Shown: positions 16,723-25,748, numbered from the stretch's first letter. The stretch is DNA of 46,804 nt from an endosymbiont of Escarpia spicata (GCA_003349915.1 QFXE01000023.1:1-46804); one strand, 5' to 3'. The notes: generated by a model from the sequence alone, not told the origin. Numbers and translations are program-made.

Positions 16723-18036
16723 CTACAAAAAGCTCAGACGATGCTGTTTGGCGATTGCTGTAATGGTTGCCTTTTCCACCCCGGCAGCGCTGGCAAATTC
16801 CGGCCACCGACTCACGGCCTCAACAACCTCATCGACCCTCTCCGGAATGTTCGGCAGGCTGATCGACTCGCCCACAGCGAGCAGATCGGCCATGGAGAAA
16901 CCATCCCGCTTGCCGTTGATCGTCATCTGGTGCTGCTGGGTCCATCTGCCCGCTGGATTGTGGACGTAGGTTACATCGAAGGCCGGGGAGAGGCGCCAGA
17001 CTCCCTCTTCCTCCATGAGAAAGGCGATGTTTTTGGTGTGGTCGTCCTGATTCCGCGCCACCACGTTAAACAGCATGCGGCGAAACTGCTGCGCAGCCTC
17101 GGCTTTAGACAGCCTGAGCCGACGCATCACCGCGAAGGCCTGCTCGTAGCCATACTCCCCCGGCAGATTGAAATCGTAGTGACCCACACCGCACAGCGAC
17201 TGCATATGCAGTTTTTTGCCCTGCGACCGATCGAAGCGGCGAGTAAGGAAGTGCGCCCTGCCCCCCTCTTCCAGGAGCCGACACTCGGTCATCCTGACGC
17301 CTGCAGCTTTCGCCATCAGATAGTAGGCATATTCGATACGCCCGTAACCCTTTGGTTTGCCGAGTTCCAAATCATCGACTCCATCGAACTTCAACAGCCA
17401 GTAGTCGTAACCCGCTGGCGCCTCGACCTGCCCGGAGCGCACCTTTCCCGCCCCATTCATGGCGATTACCGCCTTCGGCCGGGCGCCGCCCGCAGAGGTA
17501 CCGACCCGCAAAATGTCGAGAATTCCCTCCTCCCCTTCACGGCCAAAACCATCCAGCTCCACATCCAACCGCCCCCGCTCTGTGGTGATCTGCTGCGCCA
17601 AGGTGACCAGCTCGGCAATCTCAACCGGCACCGATGTTTCAGTCTGCCGGGTGACCGGCGGCAGAAACTCCAGCGCCCCCATACCACGCCGACCTGTGTA
17701 ACAGAGGCGCTCCACCGGCGAGAAACGCTTTTCATCCCGTCCATTGCGCGCCAACCAGGCGTCGATAATCCGGTTACCGAACTTATCCGGCAATGCATCT
17801 GCCAGCAGGCCGGGCAGACCCCTGAAGGTCTCACGATTCAGGGCGGGGAATGTGTAGATGCCATCCCCCTCTCGCGCCTCCTGCAGCCCCATGTGGACCG
17901 GCGAAAGGTCAAGTCCGAGATTGAGAAAATCCCGATCGAATTCAAATACCGCATGTTCCTGCGCTTCTCGCCAGGAGACGGCCCCCACCCGGTGGCCCCA
18001 GAGCATCACCAGCGCAGTATCGACCTTCGCTACCAT
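16723..18036 (-). CDS. hipA: HipA-family serine/threonine kinase toxin
   Basis: A 437-aa HipA-type kinase; the E. coli homologue phosphorylates glutamyl-tRNA synthetase and induces persistence. The N-terminal HipA_N part has the usual FEFDRDFL strand near residue 31 and LPGLLADALPDKFGNRII near residue 73. The kinase core shows AGGARPKAVIAM, YDYWLLKFDG (ATP-binding lysine), the LTRRFDR turn, the catalytic loop FNVVARNQDDHTKNIAF, and SPAFDVTY with the metal-binding aspartate. All catalytic positions are present, so an active kinase is expected. The gene overlaps hipB by 7 bp. Some relatives (YjjJ-like) act without a partner, but here the antitoxin is in place. Confidence 0.9.
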   Translation of the reverse strand: MVAKVDTALVMLWGHRVGAVSWREAQEHAVFEFDRDFLNLGLDLSPVHMGLQEAREGDGIYTFPALNRETFRGLPGLLADALPDKFGNRIIDAWLARNGRDEKRFSPVERLCYTGRRGMGALEFLPPVTRQTETSVPVEIAELVTLAQQITTERGRLDVELDGFGREGEEGILDILRVGTSAGGARPKAVIAMNGAGKVRSGQVEAPAGYDYWLLKFDGVDDLELGKPKGYGRIEYAYYLMAKAAGVRMTECRLLEEGGRAHFLTRRFDRSQGKKLHMQSLCGVGHYDFNLPGEYGYEQAFAVMRRLRLSKAEAAQQFRRMLFNVVARNQDDHTKNIAFLMEEEGVWRLSPAFDVTYVHNPAGRWTQQHQMTINGKRDGFSMADLLAVGESISLPNIPERVDEVVEAVSRWPEFASAAGVEKATITAIAKQHRLSFL

Positions 18037-18359
18037 TCGACTTCCTTATCATCCGGCCTACCGCGACTGCCGGTGGCGCGCCGGCGTTTATGCCCACCCA
18101 TTTCAAGCAGTTGCAGCGGGCTGATACCCGGGTCGGGAATAAAGTCACCGATACTCTCCAGCGCCCCCAACTCCCGCAGCACGGCAACAAGGGTGCTGAG
18201 CTTCGCCTTGCCAGCCTCCAGGGCCTTGATGGTGGAGAGGGAGAGCAGGGTCCGGTCTGCAAGCTGTTGTTGAGTGAGATTTTTTCTCAGCCGCAACTCG
18301 CGAAAACGTTTTCCAAGCTCGGCCAGAACGGCCTTGTCGGCCAGCGAATAATAATCCAT
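18030..18359 (-). CDS. hipB: HipB-like helix-turn-helix antitoxin
   Basis: A 109-aa XRE-family DNA-binding protein. The helix-turn-helix is at residues ~15-65 (LGKRFRELRLRKNLTQQQLADRT, then SLSTIKALEAGKAKLSTLVAVL). The charged C-terminal tail (GGHKRRRATGSRGRPDDKE) is probably the flexible part that meets HipA. It is the first gene of the hipBA operon, as usual, and two perfect palindromes lie 20-60 bp upstream. The start codon at 18359 has no strong ribosome-binding site, so low translation or a leaderless transcript is possible. Confidence 0.9.
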   Translation of the reverse strand: MDYYSLADKAVLAELGKRFRELRLRKNLTQQQLADRTLLSLSTIKALEAGKAKLSTLVAVLRELGALESIGDFIPDPGISPLQLLEMGGHKRRRATGSRGRPDDKEVEW

Positions 18360-18380
18360 AACAGTCTTGATATAAACCTT

Positions 18381-18418
18381 TATTTATAAATAATGCCGTT
18401 AATAGTCTGTTTATAAAC
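18381..18418 (-). promoter_or_regulatory. hipBA operator region
   Basis: Two perfect palindromes, TATTTATAAATA (18381-18392) and GTTTATAAAC (18409-18418), lie just upstream of hipB in an AT-rich promoter region. They share the TTTATAAA core and a centre-to-centre spacing of about 27 bp. HipB-type antitoxins repress through such paired sites. Confidence 0.6.
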
Positions 18419-18536
18419 TATAAATAGGAAATAATACGCGGAAAGTCAACCTCTTAATATAAAGGCTGTTTAATAATCCATTAACAACATTTAATCTCAT
18501 TAAAAGCTTATTTCTAAACTGTTATATAATTATTTG

Positions 18537-18601
18537 CAGGAGCGGCGCCTCGCCGCGAGTGCTTGGTTTCACGTCTATTCGCGGCGAGGCGCCGCTCCTA
18601 C
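18537..18601. repeat. REP-like inverted repeat, GGCGCCGCTCCTAC family
   Basis: caggagcggcgcctcgccgcga (left arm, split here over 18537-18558) and its complement at 18579-18600 form a 22-bp near-perfect stem. Further copies lie at 12951-12974, 19537-19558 and 39565-39637. Confidence 0.85.
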
Positions 18602-18697
18602 ACAATGCCCAGGGTTTTCATGTAGAGCCAAAGTTAGACAATCTGACAAAGTAGAACCAAGCTATTCCCTGAACCAGCCAAACCACCGGTAAGGACC

Positions 18698-19370
18698 ATG
18701 CCAGCAACAATTCCCCCTATAAAAACAACCTTCGGCCTGCTACTTCTCCTTTTAGTCAGCGGCAATGCCGCCGCACTGGAAGTCAGCATCACCAACACAG
18801 TCGACCAGTTTCAAGTGCGCCACGGCGAACATGACATCTCCATCCTGCGCAACCAGGACACCGACGCGGTGATTGAATTCAACTTCGCCCGCACCTCCCG
18901 GCCCTGCCCCCCCCTTCTGCGCCCAACCCATGCAGCTGGACAAGAATGTGGAGACCATCGGCGAGGTCGAGCTGGTGGCATTTATGCAGGGGCCGTTGGC
19001 CGATGGCTCTGGCCTGCTGATCGATGCAAGGACGGAAGAGTGGCATGAACGCGGCACCATTCCCGGCTCCATTAATATCCCTTTCAACCAACTGAATCCA
19101 GAACAGGGCGCCGACGAGCTGACCCTGGAAGACGCCCTCGCCCGCCTGGGTGTGCGTGAAACAGAAAAAGGGCGGGGTTTCTCAGCGGCAAAACAGCTCG
19201 TACTCTGGTGCAACGGCCCCTGGTGCGGTCAGTCGCCGACCGCCATCAAGGGACTACTGAGCGTTGGTTATCCCCCAGGCAAGATTAAATACTACCGGGG
19301 CGGCATGCAGCTTTGGCGAATCTTCGGCCTGCCCGTTGTTTCACCCGACGGCAGGCTGCTAGACAATTGA
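18698..19370 (+). pseudogene. secreted rhodanese-like protein, frameshifted
   Basis: Two frames combine to an exported ~220-aa single-domain rhodanese. The first frame (ATG at 18698) begins with a signal peptide (TTFGLLLLLLVSGNAAA-LEV). The second carries the rhodanese domain: LLIDARTEEWHERGTIPGSINIP and the active-site loop VLWCNGPWCGQSPTA with the catalytic cysteine. The frames join at a run of eight C (18907-18914), where PCPP leads into FCAQPMQL in the intact form. One base less or two more would restore the frame. Rhodaneses transfer sulfane sulfur and are common in sulfur oxidisers. The break may be true decay, a slippage-prone contingency tract, or a homopolymer sequencing error. Confidence 0.8.
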
Positions 19371-19445
19371 ATCTTAAAGAGCTCAAGTTTCTGAGTTCGT
19401 GATGATGGCCAGAGCATAGGGTGTAGCTTCTTAAAGGTGACGAAC

Positions 19446-19512
19446 GTAGGGTGCGCCGCGCGCACCAGAACAAGCAGTTACAGCAATCATGGTGCGCACA
19501 GCGCACCCTACC
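19446..19512. repeat. inverted repeat, GTAGGGTGCGC family
   Basis: gtagggtgcgccgcgcgcacc and ggtgcgcacagcgcaccctac pair across a 24-nt loop holding agcaatcat. The same element, inverted, lies at 41313-41369. Confidence 0.85.
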
Positions 19513-19536
19513 AGAGGCCCATCTACGGAGTCATCG

Positions 19537-19558
19537 CAGCGTGGGCGCCGCTCCTACA
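19537..19558. repeat. half REP, GGCGCCGCTCCTAC family
   Basis: Only one arm (cagcgtgggcgccgctcctac) of the element seen whole at 18537-18601. It abuts the 3' end of citrate synthase. Confidence 0.7.
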
Positions 19559-19561
19559 CAA

Positions 19562-20857
19562 TCAACGCTTATCCAGCGGCACATACTGCCGCCGCTGATA
19601 GCCGTTATAGAGCTGCCGGGGCCGGCCGATCCGCTGTTGCGGGTCGTCCATCATCTCCAACCAGTGAGCCACCCAACCCACGGTGCGGGCAATGGAGAAC
19701 ATCACGGTGAACATATTGTTGGGAATACCCAAAGCCCGGTAGATGATGCCGGAGTAGAAGTCGATGTTGGGGTAGAGCTTGCGTTCGATAAAATAGTCGT
19801 CACTGAGCGCAATCTCCTCAAGACGCATCGCCAGCTCGAACATTGGATTATTCTGATCCGCCAGGGCCGACAAGCACTCATGACTGACCTTGCGTGTAAG
19901 GGTCGCTCTTGGATCACGGTTTTTATAGACCCGATGACCAAAACCCATGAGGCGGAACTTGTCGTTCTTGTCCTTGGCGCGGGCGATATATTTGTCGATA
20001 TTCGAAACATCGCCGATCTCCGTGAGCATATCCAGCACCGCCTCATTGGCTCCACCGTGGGCCGGCCCCCAGAGCGACGCGATACCCGCCGCGATACAGG
20101 CAAAAGGATTGGCCTGGGAACTGCCGGCCAGACGCACCGTGGAGGTACTGGCATTCTGCTCATGATCTGCATGCAGGATAAAAAGAAGATTCAACGCCTT
20201 CACCGCCACCGGATCCGGTTCATAATCCTCACAGGGGGTGGCATACATCATGTGCAGCATGTTCGCGCAGTAGGAGAGGCTATTCCGCGGATACACGATC
20301 GGCTCACCGATACTGTGCTTGTAGCTGGCGGCAGCGATGGTTGGCATCTTGGAGATCAGCCGATGGGCGGAGATCTCCCGGTGACGCGGGTCGTTGATAT
20401 CGAGGGAATCGTGATAGAAGGCCGACAGCGACCCCACTACGCCGACCATGACCGCCATCGGATGGGCATTACTTTGAAATCCATTGAAAAAACCCTTCAG
20501 GCTCTCGTTGATCATCGTGTGGTGGGTGATGATTCCATCAAACTTTTCCAACTCATCCTTATTGGGCAGCTCGCCGTAGAGCAGCAGGTAGGCCACTTCG
20601 ATAAAATTGCCACTCTCCGCCAGCTGTTCGATGGGATAACCCCGGTATTCGAGTACCCCCTCTTCGCCGTCGATATAGGTGATGCCACTGGTACAGCTGG
20701 CTGTGGACATAAAACCCGGATCGTAGGTAAAGACCCCCATCTGCCGGTAGAGACTGGTGACATCGACCGTTGGAGGGCCCTGTACTGACTCACGCACCAT
20801 CAGCCTGACTGCATCACCTGTCTCATCGTTGGTAAGGGTAAAGGTCTTGTCTGCCAT
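19562..20857 (-). CDS. gltA: citrate synthase
   Basis: A hexameric, type II citrate synthase of 431 aa that condenses oxaloacetate and acetyl-CoA. Catalytic residues are in place: the histidines of [11 protein letters not shown] and [24 protein letters not shown], and the aspartate in [12 protein letters not shown] start at the ATG at 20857 (MADKTFTL) because AGGAG lies 9 nt upstream; a longer frame starts 18 bp earlier. It is transcribed away from the reductive-TCA-type cluster that begins at 21327. In organisms running the oxidative cycle backwards, citrate synthase can cleave citrate, so its placement here is suggestive, but the sequence itself does not set direction. Confidence 0.95.
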   Translation of the reverse strand: MADKTFTLTNDETGDAVRLMVRESVQGPPTVDVTSLYRQMGVFTYDPGFMSTASCTSGITYIDGEEGVLEYRGYPIEQLAESGNFIEVAYLLLYGELPNKDELEKFDGIITHHTMINESLKGFFNGFQSNAHPMAVMVGVVGSLSAFYHDSLDINDPRHREISAHRLISKMPTIAAASYKHSIGEPIVYPRNSLSYCANMLHMMYATPCEDYEPDPVAVKALNLLFILHADHEQNASTSTVRLAGSSQANPFACIAAGIASLWGPAHGGANEAVLDMLTEIGDVSNIDKYIARAKDKNDKFRLMGFGHRVYKNRDPRATLTRKVSHECLSALADQNNPMFELAMRLEEIALSDDYFIERKLYPNIDFYSGIIYRALGIPNNMFTVMFSIARTVGWVAHWLEMMDDPQQRIGRPRQLYNGYQRRQYVPLDKR

Positions 20858-21326
20858 CTTTGAACTCCTCGGCACCAGCCTTTTCAGGCGGAACCATCGA
20901 CCATTGTTGTTAACTGGCTTTGCACAATAATCCCAAAGGGATCTCGCGGCGAATATTCAGAACCTTCGTGCAGCGCCATGTATTATTAATGGGTACTCAA
21001 CTGCCACAGAGCCGGATGCACACTGCAACAAACAGAAATTTTCCGCCCTTCAAAATTATAGACCAGATTTTTTACCACCACCCCCCGGTTACGTTATGAT
21101 TGGCCATTAGAAAATCGGGCGGACAGGCTAAATATTGCCTGGATGTGTGCAAACAGCACAAAAAACATATAATAACCGATTGATTTAATAAGGATTGGCG
21201 ACTTTAGTCTTATGGGGCCAAAGCCGGCTTCTGATTTCCTCACAAGCACCGCACGGACACAACGCCGCGAATATCTGCACGGCGTCCTGATAATCGATGC
21301 ATTGAACAACAACTTTTCCAGAATTT
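20858..21326. promoter_or_regulatory. divergent promoter region, gltA / FrdB-like
   Basis: About 470 bp with no gene separate the divergently read gltA and the FrdB-like gene, so both promoters must lie here. The part at 21120-21200 is AT-rich and a plausible site for the plus-strand promoter. I see no clear FNR-, CRP- or riboswitch-like element and no palindrome worth naming. Confidence 0.45.
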
Positions 21327-21953
21327 ATGAGTGAGACAAGCGAACAACCCGTCAACCTGACCATCAACAGCAAGCCGATCAACGCCCCGGGATCCCTTTC
21401 GGTAATCCAGGCGCTGTGGCATGCCGGTTATCCACGGGTAAAAAGTGTCGGCTGCCTTGAAGGCGTCTGCGGCTCCTGCCGGGTCATGGTGCGCCGCGCC
21501 GACAGCCACGAACTCAAAATGGAGCTGGGTTGTCAGCTGCTGGTGGAGGAGGGGATGGAGGTCATCTTTCTGGTCTTCCCCAACCCAACCCATCACACAT
21601 ACCAACTGGAGGACATCAAGAACTCCTGGGAAGTGCAGGACCAGTTCCATCAGATCTTCCCGGAGGCCGACCACTGCCGGCACTGTGGTGGTTGCGACAA
21701 GTCCTGCCCCAAAGGCATAGAGATCGAACGCGGTGTTGATCTTGCCAGCAAGGGGCGTTTCGGCGAAGCAGGGGAGCTGTTCATCGAGTGCGTGATGTGC
21801 AACTTCTGCATGACCGCCTGCCCGGAACTTATCGCCCCTAACCATGTGGGACTCTTCTCCCGCCGCGTCACCGCCTATTTCCACATCCGTCCGTCAAACC
21901 TGATCAACCGCCTTGAAATGCTCCGCAAAGGCGACCTGCAGATCACGCAGTAA
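21327..21953 (+). CDS. FrdB/HdrC-like iron-sulfur protein
   Basis: A 208-aa soluble electron carrier. The N-terminal half is a plant-type [2Fe-2S] domain as in succinate dehydrogenase/fumarate reductase SdhB/FrdB (CLEGVCGSC near residue 43, then LGCQ near 69). The C-terminal half has two motifs, CRHCGGCDKSCP (~114) and CVMCNFCMTACP (~153), both C-x2-C-x2-C-x3-CP. Two [4Fe-4S] clusters are therefore expected, and the [3Fe-4S] site of true SdhB is not preserved; in that respect it resembles HdrC or thiol:fumarate reductase. No membrane anchor genes (FrdC/D) are nearby, so the enzyme should be cytoplasmic. It heads an operon with the FrdA-like (38 bp gap) and NuoF-like genes. Confidence 0.85.
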   Translation: MSETSEQPVNLTINSKPINAPGSLSVIQALWHAGYPRVKSVGCLEGVCGSCRVMVRRADSHELKMELGCQLLVEEGMEVIFLVFPNPTHHTYQLEDIKNSWEVQDQFHQIFPEADHCRHCGGCDKSCPKGIEIERGVDLASKGRFGEAGELFIECVMCNFCMTACPELIAPNHVGLFSRRVTAYFHIRPSNLINRLEMLRKGDLQITQ

Positions 21954-21991
21954 CCCCGACTGCCCGACAATCTCAAAACAGACTGGTAACC

Positions 21992-23605
21992 ATGACCAAC
22001 GGAATCCCCTTCAGCGAGGCACTCGGCAACTACACGCCACAGCGCTTTCGCGAGCCCAGCAACGACCAAACAAAAACCCGGGATCTGCTTGAGCAGTTCC
22101 ACCCCGATTACATTCCGGACTCCATGACCACCCTCAAAGTCGGTCCCAACCAGGGCGATGCCTGTCATAAACAACTGGCCGACGTCCTGCAATCGGATGC
22201 CCGTATTGAAGAGGCCGATCTGGCCGGCGCCAACACCGTGGAGACAGATATTCTGGTGGTTGGCGGCGGCGGCGCCGGATGCACCGCTGCACTGACTGCC
22301 GCCCGCAATGGCGCGAAGGTGATCCTTGCCACCAAGCTGCGACTGGGTGACAGCAATACCGTGATGGCCGAAGGTGGCATCCAGACCTCAGTGGAGAAGG
22401 GGGACACCCCCCAGATGCACTATGACGACACCGTCAAGGGCGGCCACCACTATGTAGACAAACCACTGGCGGCACAGATGGTGATGGACGGCCCGGACGT
22501 CATCCGCTGGCTGATCCAACAGGGCATGCAGTTCGACGTGGACAAGTACGGCGACCTGCTGACACGCCGCGCAGGCGGCACCTCCGCCCCCCGCGTCGTC
22601 TACTATCGGGACTACACTGGCCTGGAGATGATGAGAGTACTGCGCGAGGCGCTGACCAACGCCGGTATCGAAGTATGGGACTACAATCCGACCGTGGAAC
22701 TGCTCTCCAACGATCAGGGCCACTGCGCTGGTGCCGTTGTCTCTTCACTGAAAAACTGCTCTTACACCCTGGTAAAAGCGAAGGCAGTGATACTCGCCAC
22801 CGGCGGCATCGGCCGCATGCACCTTAATGGTTTTCCCACATCGAACCACTTCGGCGCCACCGGCGACGGCCTGGTGATGGCCTACCGGATGGGGGCAAAA
22901 CTACGTGATCTCGACTCCTTTCAGTATCACCCCTCGGGCCTGGCCTATCCGCAGCACCTTGCCGGTACCCTGATCACCGAGGGGGTACGCTCCGCCGGGG
23001 CCTACCTGCTGAATGGCCACGGCGACCGCTTCGTCGACGAACTCGGGCCGCGGGACCACGTCGCCGCCGCAATCCTGCGGGAGTGCGAAGAGGGCAGAGG
23101 CGTCCAGGTCAATGAAACGACCCGCGGCATCTGGCTCGACACCCCTGGCGTGGAGTTGCGAAATCCCGGTATCCTGAAGAGCCGCTTCCCCAAGCTGCTG
23201 CAACTCGGCCGCAAATGCGGCATCGATCCGGCCCAGGCGCCACTGTTGATCTATCCGACGCTGCACTATCAGAACGGCGGCGTGGTGATCGACGGCAACG
23301 GCTGTTCAACCGTGCGCGGACTCTACTGCATTGGAGAGGTCTGTGGCGGCATCCACGGCAAAAACCGGCTGATGGGCAACTCCCTGCTCGACATCATCAG
23401 CTTCGGCCGCAGGGCCGGGGAGCATGCCGCCACGGCGGTTCACGGGCGCCCACACAGCAACGTCTCCACCGAGCACCTGAGCGAACTGCGCCGCCAGCTG
23501 ACCCTGGCCGATATGCCGATGGAAAATCAGGGGCCGACGCTGTTTCCCGACTATGCCAAGTTCGAGACCGACTCGGACTACGACGGCCTGCACAAAGCCA
23601 AATAG
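21992..23605 (+). CDS. FrdA-like flavoprotein (soluble fumarate reductase/succinate dehydrogenase type)
   Basis: A 537-aa FAD-dependent protein of the FrdA/SdhA/L-aspartate oxidase family, with ~85 extra N-terminal residues. The FAD dinucleotide fold is DILVVGGGGAGCTAAL (~86-101). The position of the covalently bound FAD histidine is asparagine (GDSNTVMAEGG), so FAD is probably non-covalent. Substrate-site residues of fumarate reductase are kept: QYHPSGL, TLITEGVRSAG, LGPRDHVAAAI (catalytic arginine) and LHYQNGG. The C-terminus carries the ENRLMGNSLLD-like KNRLMGNSLLDI. It stands between the FrdB-like and NuoF-like genes; the trio could couple NADH oxidation to fumarate reduction. L-aspartate oxidase is less likely because of context. 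Confidence 0.85.
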   Translation: MTNGIPFSEALGNYTPQRFREPSNDQTKTRDLLEQFHPDYIPDSMTTLKVGPNQGDACHKQLADVLQSDARIEEADLAGANTVETDILVVGGGGAGCTAALTAARNGAKVILATKLRLGDSNTVMAEGGIQTSVEKGDTPQMHYDDTVKGGHHYVDKPLAAQMVMDGPDVIRWLIQQGMQFDVDKYGDLLTRRAGGTSAPRVVYYRDYTGLEMMRVLREALTNAGIEVWDYNPTVELLSNDQGHCAGAVVSSLKNCSYTLVKAKAVILATGGIGRMHLNGFPTSNHFGATGDGLVMAYRMGAKLRDLDSFQYHPSGLAYPQHLAGTLITEGVRSAGAYLLNGHGDRFVDELGPRDHVAAAILRECEEGRGVQVNETTRGIWLDTPGVELRNPGILKSRFPKLLQLGRKCGIDPAQAPLLIYPTLHYQNGGVVIDGNGCSTVRGLYCIGEVCGGIHGKNRLMGNSLLDIISFGRRAGEHAATAVHGRPHSNVSTEHLSELRRQLTLADMPMENQGPTLFPDYAKFETDSDYDGLHKAK

Positions 23606-23611
23606 GATCTC

Positions 23612-24901
23612 ATGGATAATCTCAATCAAGTACTGCTCAACGAGAACCAAAGGGTCGGCGCTGATTTTAAGGCGTGGAAAGCCGTTGCCGGCAGCGAAGG
23701 ACTGCAGTTGGCCCTGCTCGAAGAGCCGGAAGACCTGATAGAGACCATCCGGCAAGCAGGCCTGCGGGGGCTGGGGGGCAGCGGCTTTCCAACCTATAAA
23801 AAGTGGCAGTACATGGCCGCCCAAGAAGACGCCACGGAAAAATATCTGATCGTCAACGGCAACGAAGATGAACCCGGCACCTTCAAGGATCGTATCCTGC
23901 TGGAGGAGACGCCGCATCAGGTGATTGAAGGGGCCTGCATCTGCGCCCTGGCCTGCGGCATCAACCGCATCATCTTCTACATCAACCCGGAACAGAAGGC
24001 ATCTCTGGAGAACATGCGGGCCGCCGTGGCCCAGTGGGAAGAGTCGGAACTCTATTTCTCGCTATCAAAAAAGACCGGCCAGCCGGTGGAGTTCGAGGTA
24101 ATGGCCACCTCCGGACACTACATCGGCGGCGAAGAGACCGCCGCCATCGAATCGGTGGAGGGCAACTTTCCCTTTCCCCGGGGCAAGCCGCCGTTTCCCG
24201 CAGAATCGGGAGTACACGGCCATCCCACACTCATCAACAACACCGAGACCATCGCCAATGTGGGCCACATCATCAAGCATGGCGCGGCCTGGTACCGGGA
24301 CCAGGGAGTAGGTGAAGCCAGCGGCACCAAGATCTACTGTCTCAGTGGCGACGTCCTCAAACCCGGCGCCTACGAACTGCCGATGGGCACACCACTGGCG
24401 GATCTGATCTTCGACCACGGCGGCGGTATGCTGGTGGATAAACTGTTGAAGGCAGTGTTTACCGGCGGCCCCTCGAACACCATCCTGACCCCGATGGACC
24501 TGGACGTGCCCCTCGACTTCGATTCAGTGGCTGTACGCCGCTCGGCGCTGGGCACCGGCGCCATGATCGTCGTCTCGGAGGGCACCGGCATCGTCAAGCG
24601 GGTCACCGAGTACGTCAACTTCTTTGCCGACTCATCCTGCGGCCAATGTCCTCCATGTAAGACCGGCACCTACTACATCTCCCGCCTGTTGAGCAAAATA
24701 GACACGGGGCAGGGCAGTCAGGCCGACCTGGATTCACTCTACAGTCTGTGCGAAATGTTGCCGGGTACCGGTCGCTGCCATCTGCTGGACGGCGCGGTGA
24801 AGGTACTGGAGAGTTCCCTCTACCACTTCAAGGAGGAGTATGAGGAGGCGATCATGCCCGCCACCCGTTTTGGAATGGGGAATTTTGGCGGCACTGATTG
24901 A
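23612..24901 (+). CDS. NuoF-like NADH-binding flavoprotein subunit
   Basis: A 429-aa protein homologous to the 51-kDa subunit of complex I and to HoxF/HydB/FdhB-type diaphorase subunits. It has the NADH/FMN region GLRGLGGSGFPTYKKW (~49-64), NGNEDEPGTFKDR (~82-94) and YIGGEETA (FMN), the SLBB-like part, and a C-terminal [4Fe-4S] site SSCGQCPPCKTG with a later cysteine in GTGRCHLLDG. No NuoE or NuoG gene accompanies it, so it is not part of complex I here. It begins 6 bp after the FrdA-like gene and is surely co-translated with it. The likely job is to feed electrons from NADH (or take them to NAD+) into the FrdAB-like pair and perhaps further to ferredoxin. Confidence 0.9.
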   Translation: MDNLNQVLLNENQRVGADFKAWKAVAGSEGLQLALLEEPEDLIETIRQAGLRGLGGSGFPTYKKWQYMAAQEDATEKYLIVNGNEDEPGTFKDRILLEETPHQVIEGACICALACGINRIIFYINPEQKASLENMRAAVAQWEESELYFSLSKKTGQPVEFEVMATSGHYIGGEETAAIESVEGNFPFPRGKPPFPAESGVHGHPTLINNTETIANVGHIIKHGAAWYRDQGVGEASGTKIYCLSGDVLKPGAYELPMGTPLADLIFDHGGGMLVDKLLKAVFTGGPSNTILTPMDLDVPLDFDSVAVRRSALGTGAMIVVSEGTGIVKRVTEYVNFFADSSCGQCPPCKTGTYYISRLLSKIDTGQGSQADLDSLYSLCEMLPGTGRCHLLDGAVKVLESSLYHFKEEYEEAIMPATRFGMGNFGGTD

Positions 24902-25004
24902 GCAGGCGCATGCTCGATCAAGCTCAGCGGATCGGCCATTTTCGAATTACCGGAACAGTTGGATTGCCGCTTCCGCTATGCTGGAATCGACCTACTCATA
25001 ACAG

Positions 25005-25358
25005 TCAGATCAAGAGAAAAAAGGCTACAGCCGCTGCCGTTACCAGGCTCACGGTGGTCAACGGCGTCACCAGCATCACCCCGGTAACGAGCATGAGGTA
25101 GGCGGTCTCGACCACCAGAATCATCATCGCCAGCCCAAGTCCCCGAGGCGCGCTCATCCACTGGGTGATGCTTGCCAGAGAGATCAGCGCCAGACCGAGC
25201 AAAGCCCCACCCATCATGCCGGCGAAGGCATGATTCACCGGCTCATTGCTGAACATGTGGGTGATCTCTTCAGGCGCAAAAATCAAGATCACGCCCCAGA
25301 CGCCCAGCATGATAATCGCCAATCCCAAGGCAAAATTTCTAAAAATATCCTTTGGCAT
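25005..25358 (-). CDS. small four-helix membrane protein, unknown
   Basis: A 117-aa integral membrane protein with four hydrophobic helices (around residues 8-30, 42-64, 72-94 and 97-117). The sequence is rich in Gly, Ala, Leu and Met and has no charged active-site motif. I do not recognise a family beyond generic small membrane proteins. It runs opposite to both flanking operons and divides the FrdB/FrdA/NuoF-like genes from the korAB genes. A functional tie to them is not shown. Confidence 0.7.
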   Translation of the reverse strand: MPKDIFRNFALGLAIIMLGVWGVILIFAPEEITHMFSNEPVNHAFAGMMGGALLGLALISLASITQWMSAPRGLGLAMMILVVETAYLMLVTGVMLVTPLTTVSLVTAAAVAFFLLI

Positions 25359-25577
25359 GCCAACTCAAACCTTCATTAAAATTATTGATGTCACGCCAAG
25401 CCTAGCAGATAAGCTGCTGCAGATAAAAATAACGGCCTCAAGGACTATTGATTCCTGCAGCCCAATCATTTGAATATCACCATATGCCCATCTTTTGGCA
25501 GAAGCGCCATACATGAAATAAACATATGAATATTAAAGCATTATCAAGAAAACCCACGTTTCAACAGGACAAAAACA

Positions 25578-25606
25578 TTGACCCAAACCGCTGGTTTTGA
25601 GATATT
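25578..25606 (+). promoter_or_regulatory. candidate sigma-70 promoter for the kor operon
   Basis: TTGACC (25578-25583) and GATATT (25601-25606) are spaced by 17 bp, a fair -35/-10 pair. Transcription from here would give a ~230-nt leader before korA, containing the palindrome at 25731-25748. No gene is seen in 25359-25846. Confidence 0.4.
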
Positions 25607-25730
25607 TTCCCCCTTTTGAAATTGGGCTTTCCTGTCCGCAGGACTTGTGGCTCCACATGTTTTCATGTTGCTGGCTCGTATTCCATGCCGAGCAGGCGAA
25701 TAGAAACACCGTGGGACGCTCTATCCTTAA

Positions 25731-25748
25731 GCAGATCCCTGGATCTGC
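25731..25748 (+). promoter_or_regulatory. 8+2+8 palindrome upstream of korA
   Basis: GCAGATCC-CT-GGATCTGC is a perfect inverted repeat about 100 bp before the korA start. It could be an operator for a dimeric regulator. The 2-nt centre makes a stable RNA hairpin unlikely. Confidence 0.5.

Noticed and set aside
16684-18273. 529-codon open frame on the plus strand
   Set aside because: Antisense to hipA and hipB, with no family resemblance.
23612-24901. part of a complex I (nuo) operon
   Set aside because: No NuoE, NuoG or membrane subunits are near; the gene is fused in layout to the FrdB/FrdA-like pair.
24895-24935. terminator hairpin after the NuoF-like gene
   Set aside because: Only about 5 bp (gagca/tgctc) pair and no T-run follows.
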